A stretch of DNA of 64,000 nt from Kingella negevensis (GTDB taxonomy: Bacteria; Pseudomonadota; Gammaproteobacteria; Burkholderiales; Neisseriaceae), in assembly GCF_030177895.1 (NCBI RefSeq), contig NZ_CP123448.1, forward strand, positions 1,674,001 through 1,738,000, in the 5' to 3' direction. Of this stretch, positions 47,672-57,468 are shown piece after piece. Position 1 is the first letter of the stretch, and every line of letters begins with the position of its first letter. The position numbers and the translations under genes are program-made. The notes under the pieces were generated by a model. That model saw nothing but the letters and a program-made list of their open reading frames with translations. It was not told the DNA's origin and made no database searches.

Positions 47672-48489
47672 GAACCCGTATTCACAAACAACTATTTGAT
47701 AAATTTTAATATTTGTGAAATATACCCTAGTTTAACAAAATTTTCAGCAGATAAATTCGTCTGCTCAAAATCTTTTGCTAAACGTTGAGACCAACCTAAC
47801 CATGCAAACGTTCGTTCTACAATCCAACGTTTGGGCAGAATATGCCAAGAAATATCTTGAATTCTCTTTGAAATCTCAACAGTTAAACCCAATTGCTCTG
47901 ATACTTCACGCTCAAATGTATTCCGATAACCTGCGTCCGCACAGAAACCTTTTAAACTCGGATAGGTCTCAAACGCTTTTTTTGCTACAAAAATACCTGC
48001 TTTTGTGTCATGAATATTGGCTGCATGAACCACAACAGACAATAGATTACCCAACGTATCAACAGCTATATGTCGCTTACGACCTTTGATTTTTTTACCT
48101 CCATCAAAACCTTTATCATGTGCGCTAGAAGCTGTTTTGACACTTTGTGAATCAAGAATGGCATAAGTTGGCATTGCTTGTTTTTGATGGATTAAACGTT
48201 TTTTTGAACCAATGCCAAAAGAATTCTATCCCATAAGCCTGATTGATTGGCTCTGCGATAGAAACTCCATACGGTTGAATAAGGTGGAAAATCATTGGGC
48301 AGCATACGCCATTGGCAACCTGTTTTGGTGATGTACAAAACGGCATTCACTAATTGACGTTTATCCTATTTGTAGTGGCGTAGCTGGTTAAAATATGGCT
48401 CAATCGCTTGCCATTGGGCATCTGTTAAGTCTGTTGGGTAGGATTTTCTAGTCATAAGGATATTTTATCATTTTTGTGAATACAGGTTC
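47672..48489 (-). mobile_element. IS5-family element, copy with nonsense mutation
   Basis: 818 bp, ends GAACC(C/T)GTATTCACAAA inverted, flanked by a 3-bp direct repeat TAA. The first ORF has TAG (48366-48368) where the intact copy at 55433 has TGG (RHYK-stop-DKRQ), so this copy cannot make the fused transposase. The second ORF (47692-48174) is intact, with DSQSVKT and GRKRHIAVDTLGNLL of the IS5 catalytic core. Confidence 0.88.
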
Positions 48490-48511
48490 TAAAATTTAAA
48501 TCCCATTTAAA

Positions 48512-48964
48512 TTATGTATCTATTTTATTTATATTTCTTTCATTTTCAATCCATTGATTAAAAATATGATCGGCTATTATTTTATCAGATAAAAATGAAT
48601 CGTAAGAATAGTTAGCATGCGCCTTTTTATTAACTACATCATATACTAATTTTAATTGTGTTAAAGTTTTACCCTGATAAATTTCAAATAATTTACGCAG
48701 ATCTTTAAAGTTCTCCATACCCAAATCAAGAAATTTCATTTGTAATTCAACTGGAGCGAAATTACTACCGAAAACCTTTAATTTATGCTTCTCAGTAATA
48801 ACGCTATCTTCCTTAAAAAATTCATTAAAAAACAAACTATTATGATCATTTGAACCATAAATATACACAGTATCAACAGTGTATTTTGCATATTCAAGTG
48901 CTAACTCAATCAGATCAATCTGTATTTGGTTTAACTGTTTTTCAAATATAGAATTATTTAACAT
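48512..48964 (-). CDS. Immunity protein, YezG/DUF600-like
   Basis: 150 residues from the ATG at 48964, which lies inside the last codons of the toxin frame (11-base overlap). The layout fits the DUF600/YezG family: an N-terminal helix (FEKQLNQIQIDLIELALEYA), a strand pair (DTVYIYGSND...SLFFNEFF), and the typical C-terminal LTQLKLVYDVVNKKAHANYSYD. In Bacillus subtilis YezG neutralises the nuclease toxin YeeF, which has the same toxin-domain type as the neighbour here; that match of partners strengthens both calls. Low GC. Confidence 0.75.
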   Translation of the reverse strand: MLNNSIFEKQLNQIQIDLIELALEYAKYTVDTVYIYGSNDHNSLFFNEFFKEDSVITEKHKLKVFGSNFAPVELQMKFLDLGMENFKDLRKLFEIYQGKTLTQLKLVYDVVNKKAHANYSYDSFLSDKIIADHIFNQWIENERNINKIDT

Positions 48965-49715
48965 TTTCAATTTCCTTGATAAAAAAGTTTCCGTCAATCG
49001 TATATCTAACTTTAAATGAATCTGGTCTTAAATTATTTCCTTTATATATAACATCAACATTTACTGTTACCCTTTTATTTTTCATTAGCGCGCCTGCCCA
49101 TTCGTTTTCAAGAATCTTATAATCACTCAAATTCACGCCCTGAAGTTGAGACACTAAATTATCCAATTTTGGAGAACCGCCAAATCTATCTCCTGCTAAG
49201 TGCCCAGAATGATCACCTTTGAGTTTTCCAGGGGTATTGGGATTGTGATAAAGCCTTTTAGCTTGTTCAGTTAATTGAAACTCTTGTGCATCCCATGTCT
49301 TCAAGCGACCAAGATGGTCGGTTTGATATAAATATTCAAATTCTCCAGCCTGATATGTTACGTTAGGTTTTAGTTTTCCTTTCGAATCTAAATGAGACCC
49401 ATCTCTGATAATATTATCTGAAGAATGCGTTAATACTATATTAAACCTGTCGCCATGTTTATTGACAGTTTGCTCATGCACCGAACTTCCTTGAGCAACT
49501 TCCCCAGTTGCCGTTCCAACCACTTCATCAACACGTTTACTTGCTGATTCACCTTTGGATTGCAAAGAATCAGCACTATCACTTCCTTTAGAAGAAGTAC
49601 TGCCTTTGCTATCTGTTGTGTTATGGCTGTTATGTGCGCGGCTTTCTATTGGACGAGATAGATTTTCAGGCTGCCTTTGTTTTATAAAAACATTTATAAT
49701 ACGCGCTGTTATGAA
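48954..49715 (-). pseudogene. Promoterless nuclease toxin module (DNA/RNA non-specific endonuclease type)
   Basis: Open frame of 253 codons after a TAA at 49716-49718 with no ATG before residue 100; the best start is a TTG at 49565. A Ser/Asn-rich linker (TDSKGSTSSKGSDSADS) leads to the toxin domain: YLYQTDHLGRLKTWDAQEF, then GDHSGHLAGDRFGGSPKLDNL and LSDYKILENEWAGAL. This is the pattern of the Endonuclea_NS_2 toxin domain with its catalytic GH.A.RFGG loop. It has no secretion signal, so it looks like an orphan CdiA/TpsA C-terminus beside prfC, kept with its immunity gene. It is probably silent unless recombined onto a tpsA. Confidence 0.78.
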
Positions 49716-49784
49716 TTACTCAGGCAGCCTGAAACACTCATTTTCAGGCTGCCTGAAAAACTTTTTTATTTTGAAAGAACAACC

Positions 49785-51383
49785 ATGTCCGAAATCCTAG
49801 AACAATTCCGCAAACGCCGCACGTTTGCCATTATTTCCCACCCCGACGCAGGTAAAACCACATTAACCGAAAAACTGCTGTTATTTTCAGGCGCAATCCA
49901 AAGCGCAGGCACGGTAAAAGGCAAAAAAACAGGCAAATTCGCCACATCCGACTGGATGGAAATCGAGCAACAACGCGGCATTTCCGTAGCGTCTTCCGTG
50001 ATGCAATTTGAATATTTAGACCACGTTGTCAATTTGTTGGACACGCCCGGACACCAAGACTTTTCAGAAGACACTTACCGCGTATTGACGGCGGTGGACA
50101 GCGCGTTGATGGTGATTGACGCGGCAAAAGGCGTGGAAGCGCAAACGATTAAATTGTTGAACGTTTGCCGTATGCGAAATACGCCGATTGTTACTTTTAT
50201 GAACAAATACGACCGCGAAGTGCGCGACAGTTTGGAATTGTTGGACGAAGTGGAAAATGTGTTGCAAATCCGTTGTGCGCCAGTTACTTGGCCCATCGGC
50301 ATGGGCAAAAATTTCAAAGGCGTGTACCACATTTTGAACGATGAAATTTATTTGTTTGAAGCAGGCGGCGAGAAATTGCCACACGAATTTGACATCATCA
50401 AAGGGATTGATAATCCTGAATTGGCAGCGCGTTTTCCGTTGGAAATCCAACAGTTACGCGATGAAATTGAATTGGTTCAGGCAGCGTCAAATGAATTTAA
50501 CTTGGAAGAATTTTTGGCTGGCGAACTCACGCCTGTGTTTTTCGGTTCAGCAATTAACAATTTTGGTGTGCAAGAAATTCTCAATTCATTGATTGATTGG
50601 GCACCTGCACCCAAGCCACGTGATGCAACCGTGCGCGAAGTTCAGCCTGATGAACCTAAATTTTCTGGTTTTATCTTTAAAATTCAGGCAAATATGGACC
50701 CAAAACATCGCGACCGCATTGCGTTTTTGCGCGTGTGTTCAGGTAAATTTGAGCGCGGCATGAAAATCAAGCACTTACGCATTAACCGCGACATCAGCGC
50801 GAGCAGCGTGGTGACATTTATGTCGCATGACCGCGAGTTAGTAGAAGAAGCGTATGCTGGCGATATTATCGGCATTCCAAATCACGGTAACATTCAGATT
50901 GGCGATAGTTTTTCGGAAGGCGAACAGTTGGCGTTTATGGGCATTCCGTTTTTCGCGCCTGAATTGTTCCGCAGCGTGCGAATTAAAAATCCGTTGAAAA
51001 TGAAACAGTTGCAAAAAGGCTTGCAGCAGCTTGGTGAAGAAGGCGCGGTGCAGGTGTTTAAACCGCATTCGGGCGCAGATTTGATTTTGGGCGCGGTGGG
51101 CGTGTTGCAATTTGAAGTCGTAACGGCGCGTTTGGCGGCGGAATATGGCGTGGAAGCGGTGTTTGACAATGTGTCGGTGTGGTCGGCGCGCTGGGTTTCG
51201 TGCGATGACAAGAAGAAATTGGCGGAATTTGAAAAGGCGAATGTGGCGAATTTGGCGATTGATGCTGGCGGCAATTTGGCGTATCTCGCGCCCAATCGTG
51301 TGAATTTGAATTTGACGCAGGAACGTTGGCCAGAAATTGTGTTCCATGAAACGCGTGAGCATTCTGTGAATTTGAATGGGTAA
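49785..51383 (+). CDS. prfC: Peptide chain release factor 3
   Basis: 532 residues from the ATG at 49785 ([20 protein letters not shown]). RF3 is the GTPase that recycles RF1/RF2 from the ribosome. G-domain motifs: G1 SHPDAGKTT, the G2 region [14 protein letters not shown]3 DTPGHQDF, G4 NKYDRE. Domains II-III follow with the [15 protein letters not shown] and [14 protein letters not shown] blocks. The length is normal. Two uptake words lie between the toxin remnant and the start. Confidence 0.96.
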   Translation: MSEILEQFRKRRTFAIISHPDAGKTTLTEKLLLFSGAIQSAGTVKGKKTGKFATSDWMEIEQQRGISVASSVMQFEYLDHVVNLLDTPGHQDFSEDTYRVLTAVDSALMVIDAAKGVEAQTIKLLNVCRMRNTPIVTFMNKYDREVRDSLELLDEVENVLQIRCAPVTWPIGMGKNFKGVYHILNDEIYLFEAGGEKLPHEFDIIKGIDNPELAARFPLEIQQLRDEIELVQAASNEFNLEEFLAGELTPVFFGSAINNFGVQEILNSLIDWAPAPKPRDATVREVQPDEPKFSGFIFKIQANMDPKHRDRIAFLRVCSGKFERGMKIKHLRINRDISASSVVTFMSHDRELVEEAYAGDIIGIPNHGNIQIGDSFSEGEQLAFMGIPFFAPELFRSVRIKNPLKMKQLQKGLQQLGEEGAVQVFKPHSGADLILGAVGVLQFEVVTARLAAEYGVEAVFDNVSVWSARWVSCDDKKKLAEFEKANVANLAIDAGGNLAYLAPNRVNLNLTQERWPEIVFHETREHSVNLNG

Positions 51384-51394
51384 TAATTTTTGGG

Positions 51395-51845
51395 TTAAAG
51401 GACAAAATGGTTGGTAAAAAGCGCTGAAAGCCTTATGCTTAAAGGCTTTCAGATAGGTCAAATGCTTTGAACACAAAAAATGCCCTTTTTGCCACTCAAA
51501 TTCCGTTCAAAAATACGGAACGCGTAACCACAAACAACGCTATTTTTGCACCCAATGTAAGAAGCGTTTTAACGGTGGAATACGCTTAAATAACGATGAA
51601 CTTTGGCAACAATATCACGATGAACATCGCACCATTGAGCAACTGGCTCAACAGTACCCATGCAGCACCAAAACCATTCAACGCCACTTAAAATGAGCAA
51701 CGAAACAAAATCACTTTTCGCACCCGAAAAAGGTTAATGTGATTTTGGATACGACTTATTTTGGGCATACTTTTGGTGCGTTGGTTTTAATGGATAGTGT
51801 GAGTAAACAAGTTTTATCCGTTGATATTGTCGCTTATGAAACCAA
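51395..51845 (+). mobile_element. IS256-superfamily (IS1249-like) element, 5' fragment
   Basis: Starts with TTAAAGGACAAAATGGTTGG 12 bp after the prfC stop. It carries the zinc-finger frame (CPFCHSNSV...RYFCTQC), the in-frame TGA, and the start of the catalytic ORF to VAYETN, where it breaks off 63 bp before dnaE. The 3' half and right terminal repeat are gone. Confidence 0.8.
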
Positions 51846-51908
51846 TTATATCCCACATGATAAAATCCCACCCATTTATTCAATCCCAAAAAGCAGCCTG
51901 AAAAAACC

Positions 51909-54900
51909 ATGTCTTTCCGCTATATCCCCCTTCGCGCCCATTCCGAATTTTCCATCACAGACGGCATTATCCGCGTTAAAGACCTCGTCAAACACGCCGC
52001 CAGCCTGAACATTCCCGCGCTAGGCTTAACTGATTTGATGAACGAATTTGGCTTAATCAAATTCTACAAAGCCTGTCGCAGCGCAGGCGTGAAACCCATT
52101 ATCGGCACAGATGTCCGCATAGAAAACAAAGAGCAGCCTGAAAACCCATACCGCGCCCTGTTGCTTGTCCGCAATGAACAAGGCTATGTGCGCCTAAATG
52201 AACTCCTCACCAACGCGCACGAACACGAAGACCGAGACCTAAAACTCCCCCAACTGCGCGAAGACTGGATTGCCAACGGTAACAACGACGGCTTGCTGTG
52301 CTTATCAGGCGCACAAATGGGCGAAATCGGACAAAACCTGCTCAACGGCAACGAAACCGCCGCCCGCGCCGCAGCCCAAAAATACGCCGCATGGTTTCCC
52401 AACGCCTTTTATTTAGAATTACAAAGGCTGCCTGAAAAACCTGAATGGGAAACCAGCGTTTCAGGCTGCCTACAAATCGCCGCCGAGCAAGATTTGCCCG
52501 TTGTTGCCACACACCCCACACAATTTTTGCGTTCGGAAGACTTCGCCGCACACGACGCGCGTGTCTGCATTGCAGGCGGCTGGGTGCTTGCCGACCCCAA
52601 ACGTCCGCACGATTTTTACCACAGCCAATCCTTCGCCACGCCCGATGAAATGGCAGAGCGTTTCGCCGACATTCCCGAAGCCTTGGAAAACACGTTGGAA
52701 ATTGCCAAACGCTGCAATCTCACGCTCACACTCGGTAAAAATTTCCTGCCCGTTTTTCCCACGCCCGAAGGCATGGATTTGAATGACTATTTGCGCTATT
52801 TAGCCAATGAAGGTTTGCGTGAACGCATGGCAATTCTCTATCCAGACGAGCAAATCCGCGCTGAAAAAATGCCCGAATACCAAGCGCGTTTGGATTTTGA
52901 ATTAGACATCATCATCAAAATGCAATTTCCGGGGTATTTCCTAATCGTGCAAGATTTCATCAACTGGGCAAAAAATAACGGCTGCCCAGTCGGTCCAGGG
53001 CGCGGTTCGGGTGCAGGTTCGTTAGTCGCGTATTCGCTGAAAATTACCGACCTTGACCCATTGAAATACGCGCTGCTGTTTGAACGCTTCCTGAATCCAG
53101 AGCGCGTGTCCATGCCCGACTTTGACGTGGATTTTTGCCAAGCCAACCGTGGGCGCGTGATTGAATACGTCCGCGACAAATACGGCAAAGAAGCCGTGAG
53201 CCAAATTGTTACGTTTGGTACGCTGTCGTCAAAAGCCGTGATTCGGGACGTGGGGCGCGTGTTGCAACTGCCGTTTGGTTTGTGCGATAGATTGTCGAAA
53301 CTGATTCCGCTGGAAGCGAACAAGCCGCTGCATTTAAAAGACGCGCTAGAAGTTGAACCCGAAATCCGCGAAATTTTGGACGCGGAAGAAGCGTGGGATT
53401 TGATGAATTTGGCGCAAAAATTGGAAGATTTAACGCGCAATTTGGGTATGCACGCAGGCGGCGTGTTGATTGCACCTGGTAAAATTTCCGATTTCTGCGG
53501 CGTGTATCAGGCGGACGAAAATTCATCGCCTGTGTCCATGTACGACAAGGGCGACGTGGAAGACATCGGGCTGGTGAAATTCGACTTTTTGGGTTTGCGA
53601 AATTTGACCATTATTGAAATGGCGCAAAATTTCATCAAGCAAACCACAGGGCAAATCATTGATGTCGCGCACATTCCGCTGGACGATCAACAAGCCTACA
53701 AAATTTTCCGCGATGCGAATACGACTGCCGTGTTCCAGTTTGAGTCGAGCGGCATGAAAAAAATGCTGTCGCAAGCGAATACGACCAATTTGGAAGAAAT
53801 CATCGCGTTTGTGTCGCTGTATCGTCCCGGCCCAATGGATTTGATTCCCGACTTTATCGCGCGTATGAAAGGCGCGAAATTTGAATATATGCACCCTTTG
53901 CTTGAACCTGTTTTGCAACCGACTTACGGCATTATGGTGTATCAAGAACAAGTGATGCAGGCGGCGCAAGTGATTGGTGGTTATTCACTCGGCGGTGCGG
54001 ATTTGTTGCGCCGTGCGATGGGTAAGAAAAAAGTTGAAGAAATGGTAAAACACCGCGATATTTTCGCGGAAGGCGCGGAAAAGCAAGGCATTAGCCGCGA
54101 AAAAGCCGATGAAATTTTTGACTACATGGAAAAATTTGCAGGCTACGGTTTCAACAAATCACACGCGGCAGCGTATGCCTATGTGTCGTATCAAACCGCG
54201 TGGCTCAAAGCGCATTACCCAGCCGAATTTATGGCGGCGACCATGTCCAGCGAGTTGGACAACACCGACCAGCTCAAAGTGTTTTACGATGACGCGCAAA
54301 CGAAATTGAACGGCATCAGCTTTTTGCCGCCTGATGTGAACGAATCGTTTTACCGCTTTATGCCGAATGCGAATAAGCAAATCCGTTACGCCTTGGGCGC
54401 GATTAAAGGCACAGGCGAAGCGGCGGTCAATGCGATTGTGGAAGCGCGTGAAAAAGGTGGAAAATTCAAGAATTTGTTTGATTTTTGTGAACGTGTCGGC
54501 AAGCAACACGCCAACCGCCGCGTGTTAGAAGCGTTGATTCGCGGCGGCGCGTTTGACAGCATTGAGCCGAACCGCGCAATGTTGTTGGCAAACGTGGATT
54601 TAGCTTTGCAAAACGCCGACCAAAAAGCGAGCAACGCCAATCAGGGCGGTTTGTTTGATATGTTTGATGACGCGATTGACGACATTCAAATGCAGCCTGA
54701 AAAACCGTGGGGCGAAGCGCAGCAGTTAACGGAAGAAAAAACCGTGATTGGCTTTTATTTGAGCGGACATCCGTTTTCGCCGTATGAAAAAGAAGTGCGC
54801 AAAATTGCTTCGGTGTCGCTGAACGCGCTGCGTCCGCAAGAAAACACGGTGCGCGTGGCGGGTTTTGCCACTTCGGTGCGCTCGATTATGACGAAGAACG

Positions 54901-55367
54901 GCAAGATGCTGGCGATTATGCTGGAAGACGGCAAGGGCAAGCAGGAAGTGTTGGTGCGCGGCGAATTGCTGGAACGCTTGGCGGCAGAGAAGCGAGATAA
55001 AGAAGTGCTGAAAGCCGACCAAGTGCTGATTTGCGAATGCCGTGTGCGTGAAGACAGTTTCAATCCCGAAGGCGGTGTGCGTGTGAATGTGAACAATATT
55101 TACACGCTCAATCAAGCGCGTACGCAATATGCAAGCAGCCTGAAATTGTTTTTGCAGCCTGAAACTGATGTGGCGGTGTTGGCAAATTTGCTGCGTGGGC
55201 AACTGGGCGATGAAGTGGGCAATCGGGTTACGCCGCGTTTTTGTTATGAAAACAGATTGGCGTATGGTGAGTTGATGCCTGCGGCAAGTTGGCGTGTGTT
55301 GCTGACGGAGGATTTTTTGAAAAATCTGACGGATTTGCTGGGGGAACGTGGGGTGGTTGTGGAATAG
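51909..55367 (+). CDS. dnaE: DNA polymerase III alpha subunit
   Basis: 1152 residues, the DnaE1 type replicative polymerase. N-terminal PHP domain begins FRYIPLRAHSEFSITDGII (the usual metal-binding HLH partly replaced, as in other non-proofreading DnaE). The polymerase palm has PVGPGRGSGAGSLVAY and the catalytic aspartates PDFDVDFCQ. Then come the fingers (GFNKSHAAAYAYVSYQTAWLKAHYPAEF), tandem HhH and the OB fold near the C-terminus (VRVAGFATSVRSIMTKNGK). The original upstream region was replaced by an IS fragment, so its promoter is unclear. In-frame uptake words encode e.g. KEQPENP. Confidence 0.97.
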   Translation: MSFRYIPLRAHSEFSITDGIIRVKDLVKHAASLNIPALGLTDLMNEFGLIKFYKACRSAGVKPIIGTDVRIENKEQPENPYRALLLVRNEQGYVRLNELLTNAHEHEDRDLKLPQLREDWIANGNNDGLLCLSGAQMGEIGQNLLNGNETAARAAAQKYAAWFPNAFYLELQRLPEKPEWETSVSGCLQIAAEQDLPVVATHPTQFLRSEDFAAHDARVCIAGGWVLADPKRPHDFYHSQSFATPDEMAERFADIPEALENTLEIAKRCNLTLTLGKNFLPVFPTPEGMDLNDYLRYLANEGLRERMAILYPDEQIRAEKMPEYQARLDFELDIIIKMQFPGYFLIVQDFINWAKNNGCPVGPGRGSGAGSLVAYSLKITDLDPLKYALLFERFLNPERVSMPDFDVDFCQANRGRVIEYVRDKYGKEAVSQIVTFGTLSSKAVIRDVGRVLQLPFGLCDRLSKLIPLEANKPLHLKDALEVEPEIREILDAEEAWDLMNLAQKLEDLTRNLGMHAGGVLIAPGKISDFCGVYQADENSSPVSMYDKGDVEDIGLVKFDFLGLRNLTIIEMAQNFIKQTTGQIIDVAHIPLDDQQAYKIFRDANTTAVFQFESSGMKKMLSQANTTNLEEIIAFVSLYRPGPMDLIPDFIARMKGAKFEYMHPLLEPVLQPTYGIMVYQEQVMQAAQVIGGYSLGGADLLRRAMGKKKVEEMVKHRDIFAEGAEKQGISREKADEIFDYMEKFAGYGFNKSHAAAYAYVSYQTAWLKAHYPAEFMAATMSSELDNTDQLKVFYDDAQTKLNGISFLPPDVNESFYRFMPNANKQIRYALGAIKGTGEAAVNAIVEAREKGGKFKNLFDFCERVGKQHANRRVLEALIRGGAFDSIEPNRAMLLANVDLALQNADQKASNANQGGLFDMFDDAIDDIQMQPEKPWGEAQQLTEEKTVIGFYLSGHPFSPYEKEVRKIASVSLNALRPQENTVRVAGFATSVRSIMTKNGKMLAIMLEDGKGKQEVLVRGELLERLAAEKRDKEVLKADQVLICECRVREDSFNPEGGVRVNVNNIYTLNQARTQYASSLKLFLQPETDVAVLANLLRGQLGDEVGNRVTPRFCYENRLAYGELMPAASWRVLLTEDFLKNLTDLLGERGVVVE

Positions 55368-55370
55368 CAA

Positions 55371-55402
55371 AATGCAGCCTGAAAGTGAGTTTTCAGGCTG
55401 CA
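55371..55402 (+). terminator. Inverted uptake words after dnaE
   Basis: ATGCAGCCTGAAA and TTTTCAGGCTGCA form a stem directly after the dnaE stop; only a weak T-tract follows. Confidence 0.55.
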
Positions 55403-55432
55403 AATATCGTTGAATGAAATAAAAATGCCTAA

Positions 55433-56250
55433 GAACCTGTATTCACAAACAACTATTTGATAAATTTTAATATTTGTGAAATATACCCTAGTTTAACAAA
55501 ATTTTCAGCAGATAAATTCGTCTGCTCAAAATCTTTTGCTAAACGTCGAGACCAACCTAACCATGCAAACGTTCGTTCTACAATCCAACGTTTGGGCAGA
55601 ATATGCCAAGAAATATCTTGAATTCTCTTTGAAATCTCAACAGTTAAACCCAATTGCTCTGATACTTCACGCTCAAATGTATTCCGATAACCTGCGTCCG
55701 CACAGAAACCTTTTAAACTCGGATAGGTCTCAAACGCTTTTTTTGCTACAAAAATACCTGCTTTTGTGTCATGAATATTGGCTGCATGAACCACAACAGA
55801 CAATAGATTACCCAACGTATCAACAGCTATATGTCGCTTACGACCTTTGATTTTTTTACCTCCATCAAAACCTTTATCATGTGCGCTAGAAGCTGTTTTG
55901 ACACTTTGTGAATCAAGAATGGCATAAGTTGGCATTGCTTGTTTTTGATGGATTAAACGTTTTTTTGAACCAATGCCAAAAGAATTCTATCCCATAAGCC
56001 TGATTGATTGGCTCTGCGATAGAAACTCCATACGGTTGAATAAGGTGGAAAATCATTGGGCAGCATACGCCATTGGCAACCTGTTTTGGTGATGTACAAA
56101 ACGGCATTCACTAATTGACGTTTATCCCATTTGTAGTGGCGTAGCTGGTTAAAATGTGGCTCAATCGCTTGCCATTGGGCATCTGTTAAGTCTGTTGGGT
56201 AGGATTTTCTAGTCATAAAGATATTTTATCATTTTTGTGAATACAGGTTC
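55433..56250 (-). mobile_element. IS5-family element, apparently intact copy
   Basis: 818 bp with inverted ends GAACCTGTATTCACAAA and a TAA direct repeat on each side (55430-55432 and 56251-56253). It differs from the copy at 47672 at only a few positions, including TGG in place of the stop. Confidence 0.9.
55453..56216 (-). CDS. IS5-family transposase made by programmed -1 frameshift
   Basis: ORF A (56216-55953, 87 codons) starts MTRKSYPTDLTDAQWQAIEP and ends just after [24 protein letters not shown] (to 55453) starts near MPTYAILDSQSVKT and carries the rest of the DDE core (HAANIHDTKAG, CADAGYR, RWIVERTFAWLGWSRRLAKD). A run of seven A (55960-55966 on the opposite strand as T7) sits at the overlap. 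A -1 slip there gives a continuous protein through [14 protein letters not shown], the usual IS5/IS427 design. Confidence 0.82.
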
Positions 56251-56256
56251 TAACCT

Positions 56257-56344
56257 CGTAGGTCGGATTCTTGAATCCGACAATTTGCCAATATTCAATT
56301 TTGCGCGAAATTGAGAAATGTCGGATACAAGTATCCGACCTACG
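56257..56344. repeat. REP-like composite palindrome
   Basis: 88 bp with ends CGTAGGTCGG / CCGACCTACG. Inside are two separate hairpins: GTCGGATTC-TT-GAATCCGAC and GTCGGATAC-AA-GTATCCGAC. It carries no coding potential and is the longest member of a GTCGG...CCGAC hairpin group seen at 2227 and 8803. Confidence 0.7.
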
Positions 56345-56375
56345 AATGTGGGGTTTCTATTTCATTGATTTCGGA

Positions 56376-57443
56376 TTAAAGGACAAAATGGTTGGTTTTT
56401 TAGAGAGACCAACCACTTAAAAGACAAAATGGTTGGTTTTTACCACACCTAACCTGCCTAATTAGAAAAATAATCTTTAATAAACATAGTTTTATTCTCT
56501 AAATTTAAGCCAAGATGGTGGTTCAAAGCACTTTTTAAACCAGCAAAACGACTTTCCAATAAATTCGTTGTATTGGGAATGGATAACTCAGTATATTGCT
56601 CAAATGTGAACAGCAAGGGCAAGTTGCGTTTTAGGCTTAAATAAACACTTCTTAATCGTTTGTGGGTGTAGTGTGTTTTACCTGTTTCAGCGTTAATGGT
56701 ACGTTCATTGACATATTGTTTATGTTGCCTATACCAGCTATTCAATGCAGCCTGAAAGCTGCTAAAACTGCTTTTGATAAGCGTTAAGGTTAATGCCCTG
56801 AGTTGCTCAGCAGAGAGCGATTTAGGTTTATGGATCAGGTATCGAATAACCGTTTGAACTTGATGAAACTGGCACAGTTGCACAGGAATATCTGCAAATA
56901 ATTGCGGCAATCCCTTACGCCCATCGCAAATAATGCTTTGAATAATCATGTTATTATCTTTTAACTTTTTTACTGCTTGATAATAAAGTTGATTGGTTTC
57001 ATAAGCGACAATATCAACGGATAAAACTTGTTTACTCACACTATCCATTAAAACCAACGCACCAAAAGTATGCCCAAAATAAGTCGTATCCAAAATCACA
57101 TTAACCTTTTTCGGGTGCGAAAAGTGATTTTGTTTCGTTGCTCATTTTAAGTGGCGTTGAATGGTTTTGGTGCTGCATGGGTACTGTTGAGCCAGTTGCT
57201 CAATGGTGCGATGTTCATCGTGATATTGTTGCCAAAGTTCATCGTTATTTAAGCGTATTCCACCGTTAAAACGCTTCTTACATTGGGTGCAAAAATAGCG
57301 TTGTTTGTGGTTACGCGTTCCGTATTTTTGAACGGAATTTGAGTGGCAAAAAGGGCATTTTTTGTGTTCAAAGCATTTGACCTATCTGAAAGCCTTTAAG
57401 CATAAGGCTTTCAGCGATTTTAACCGACCATTTTGTCCTTTAA
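56376..57443 (-). mobile_element. IS256-superfamily (IS1249-like) element, full length
   Basis: About 1068 bp between TTAAAGGACAAAATGGTTGG and CCGACCATTTTGTCCTTTAA. A second copy of the right-end motif (AAAGACAAAATGGTTGG) lies about 40 bp inside, near 56416. No clear target duplication. It encodes two frames separated by an in-frame TGA. Confidence 0.8.
56458..57099 (-). CDS. IS256-superfamily transposase, catalytic ORF B
   Basis: 213 residues starting at a GTG (57099) with AAAGG upstream. MULE/IS256-type catalytic residues are visible: first Asp in ILDTTYFG, second in IICDGRKGL, the C..H pair QLCQFHQ, and the Glu in TTNLLESRFAGLK. The preceding frame on the same strand (about 57385-57146) encodes a zinc ribbon (CPFCHSN...FCTQCKKRF) and a helix-turn-helix (TIEQLAQQYPCSTKTIQRHLK) and ends at a TGA exactly in frame with ORF B. 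The zinc-ribbon frame has no standard start codon. Confidence 0.75.
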   Translation of the reverse strand: MILDTTYFGHTFGALVLMDSVSKQVLSVDIVAYETNQLYYQAVKKLKDNNMIIQSIICDGRKGLPQLFADIPVQLCQFHQVQTVIRYLIHKPKSLSAEQLRALTLTLIKSSFSSFQAALNSWYRQHKQYVNERTINAETGKTHYTHKRLRSVYLSLKRNLPLLFTFEQYTELSIPNTTNLLESRFAGLKSALNHHLGLNLENKTMFIKDYFSN

Positions 57444-57468
57444 CTCGCTTTTTATATTCTAAAACGGA

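Noticed and set aside
50838..51476. 212-codon minus-strand frame within prfC
   Set aside because: Shadow of prfC; no family resemblance.
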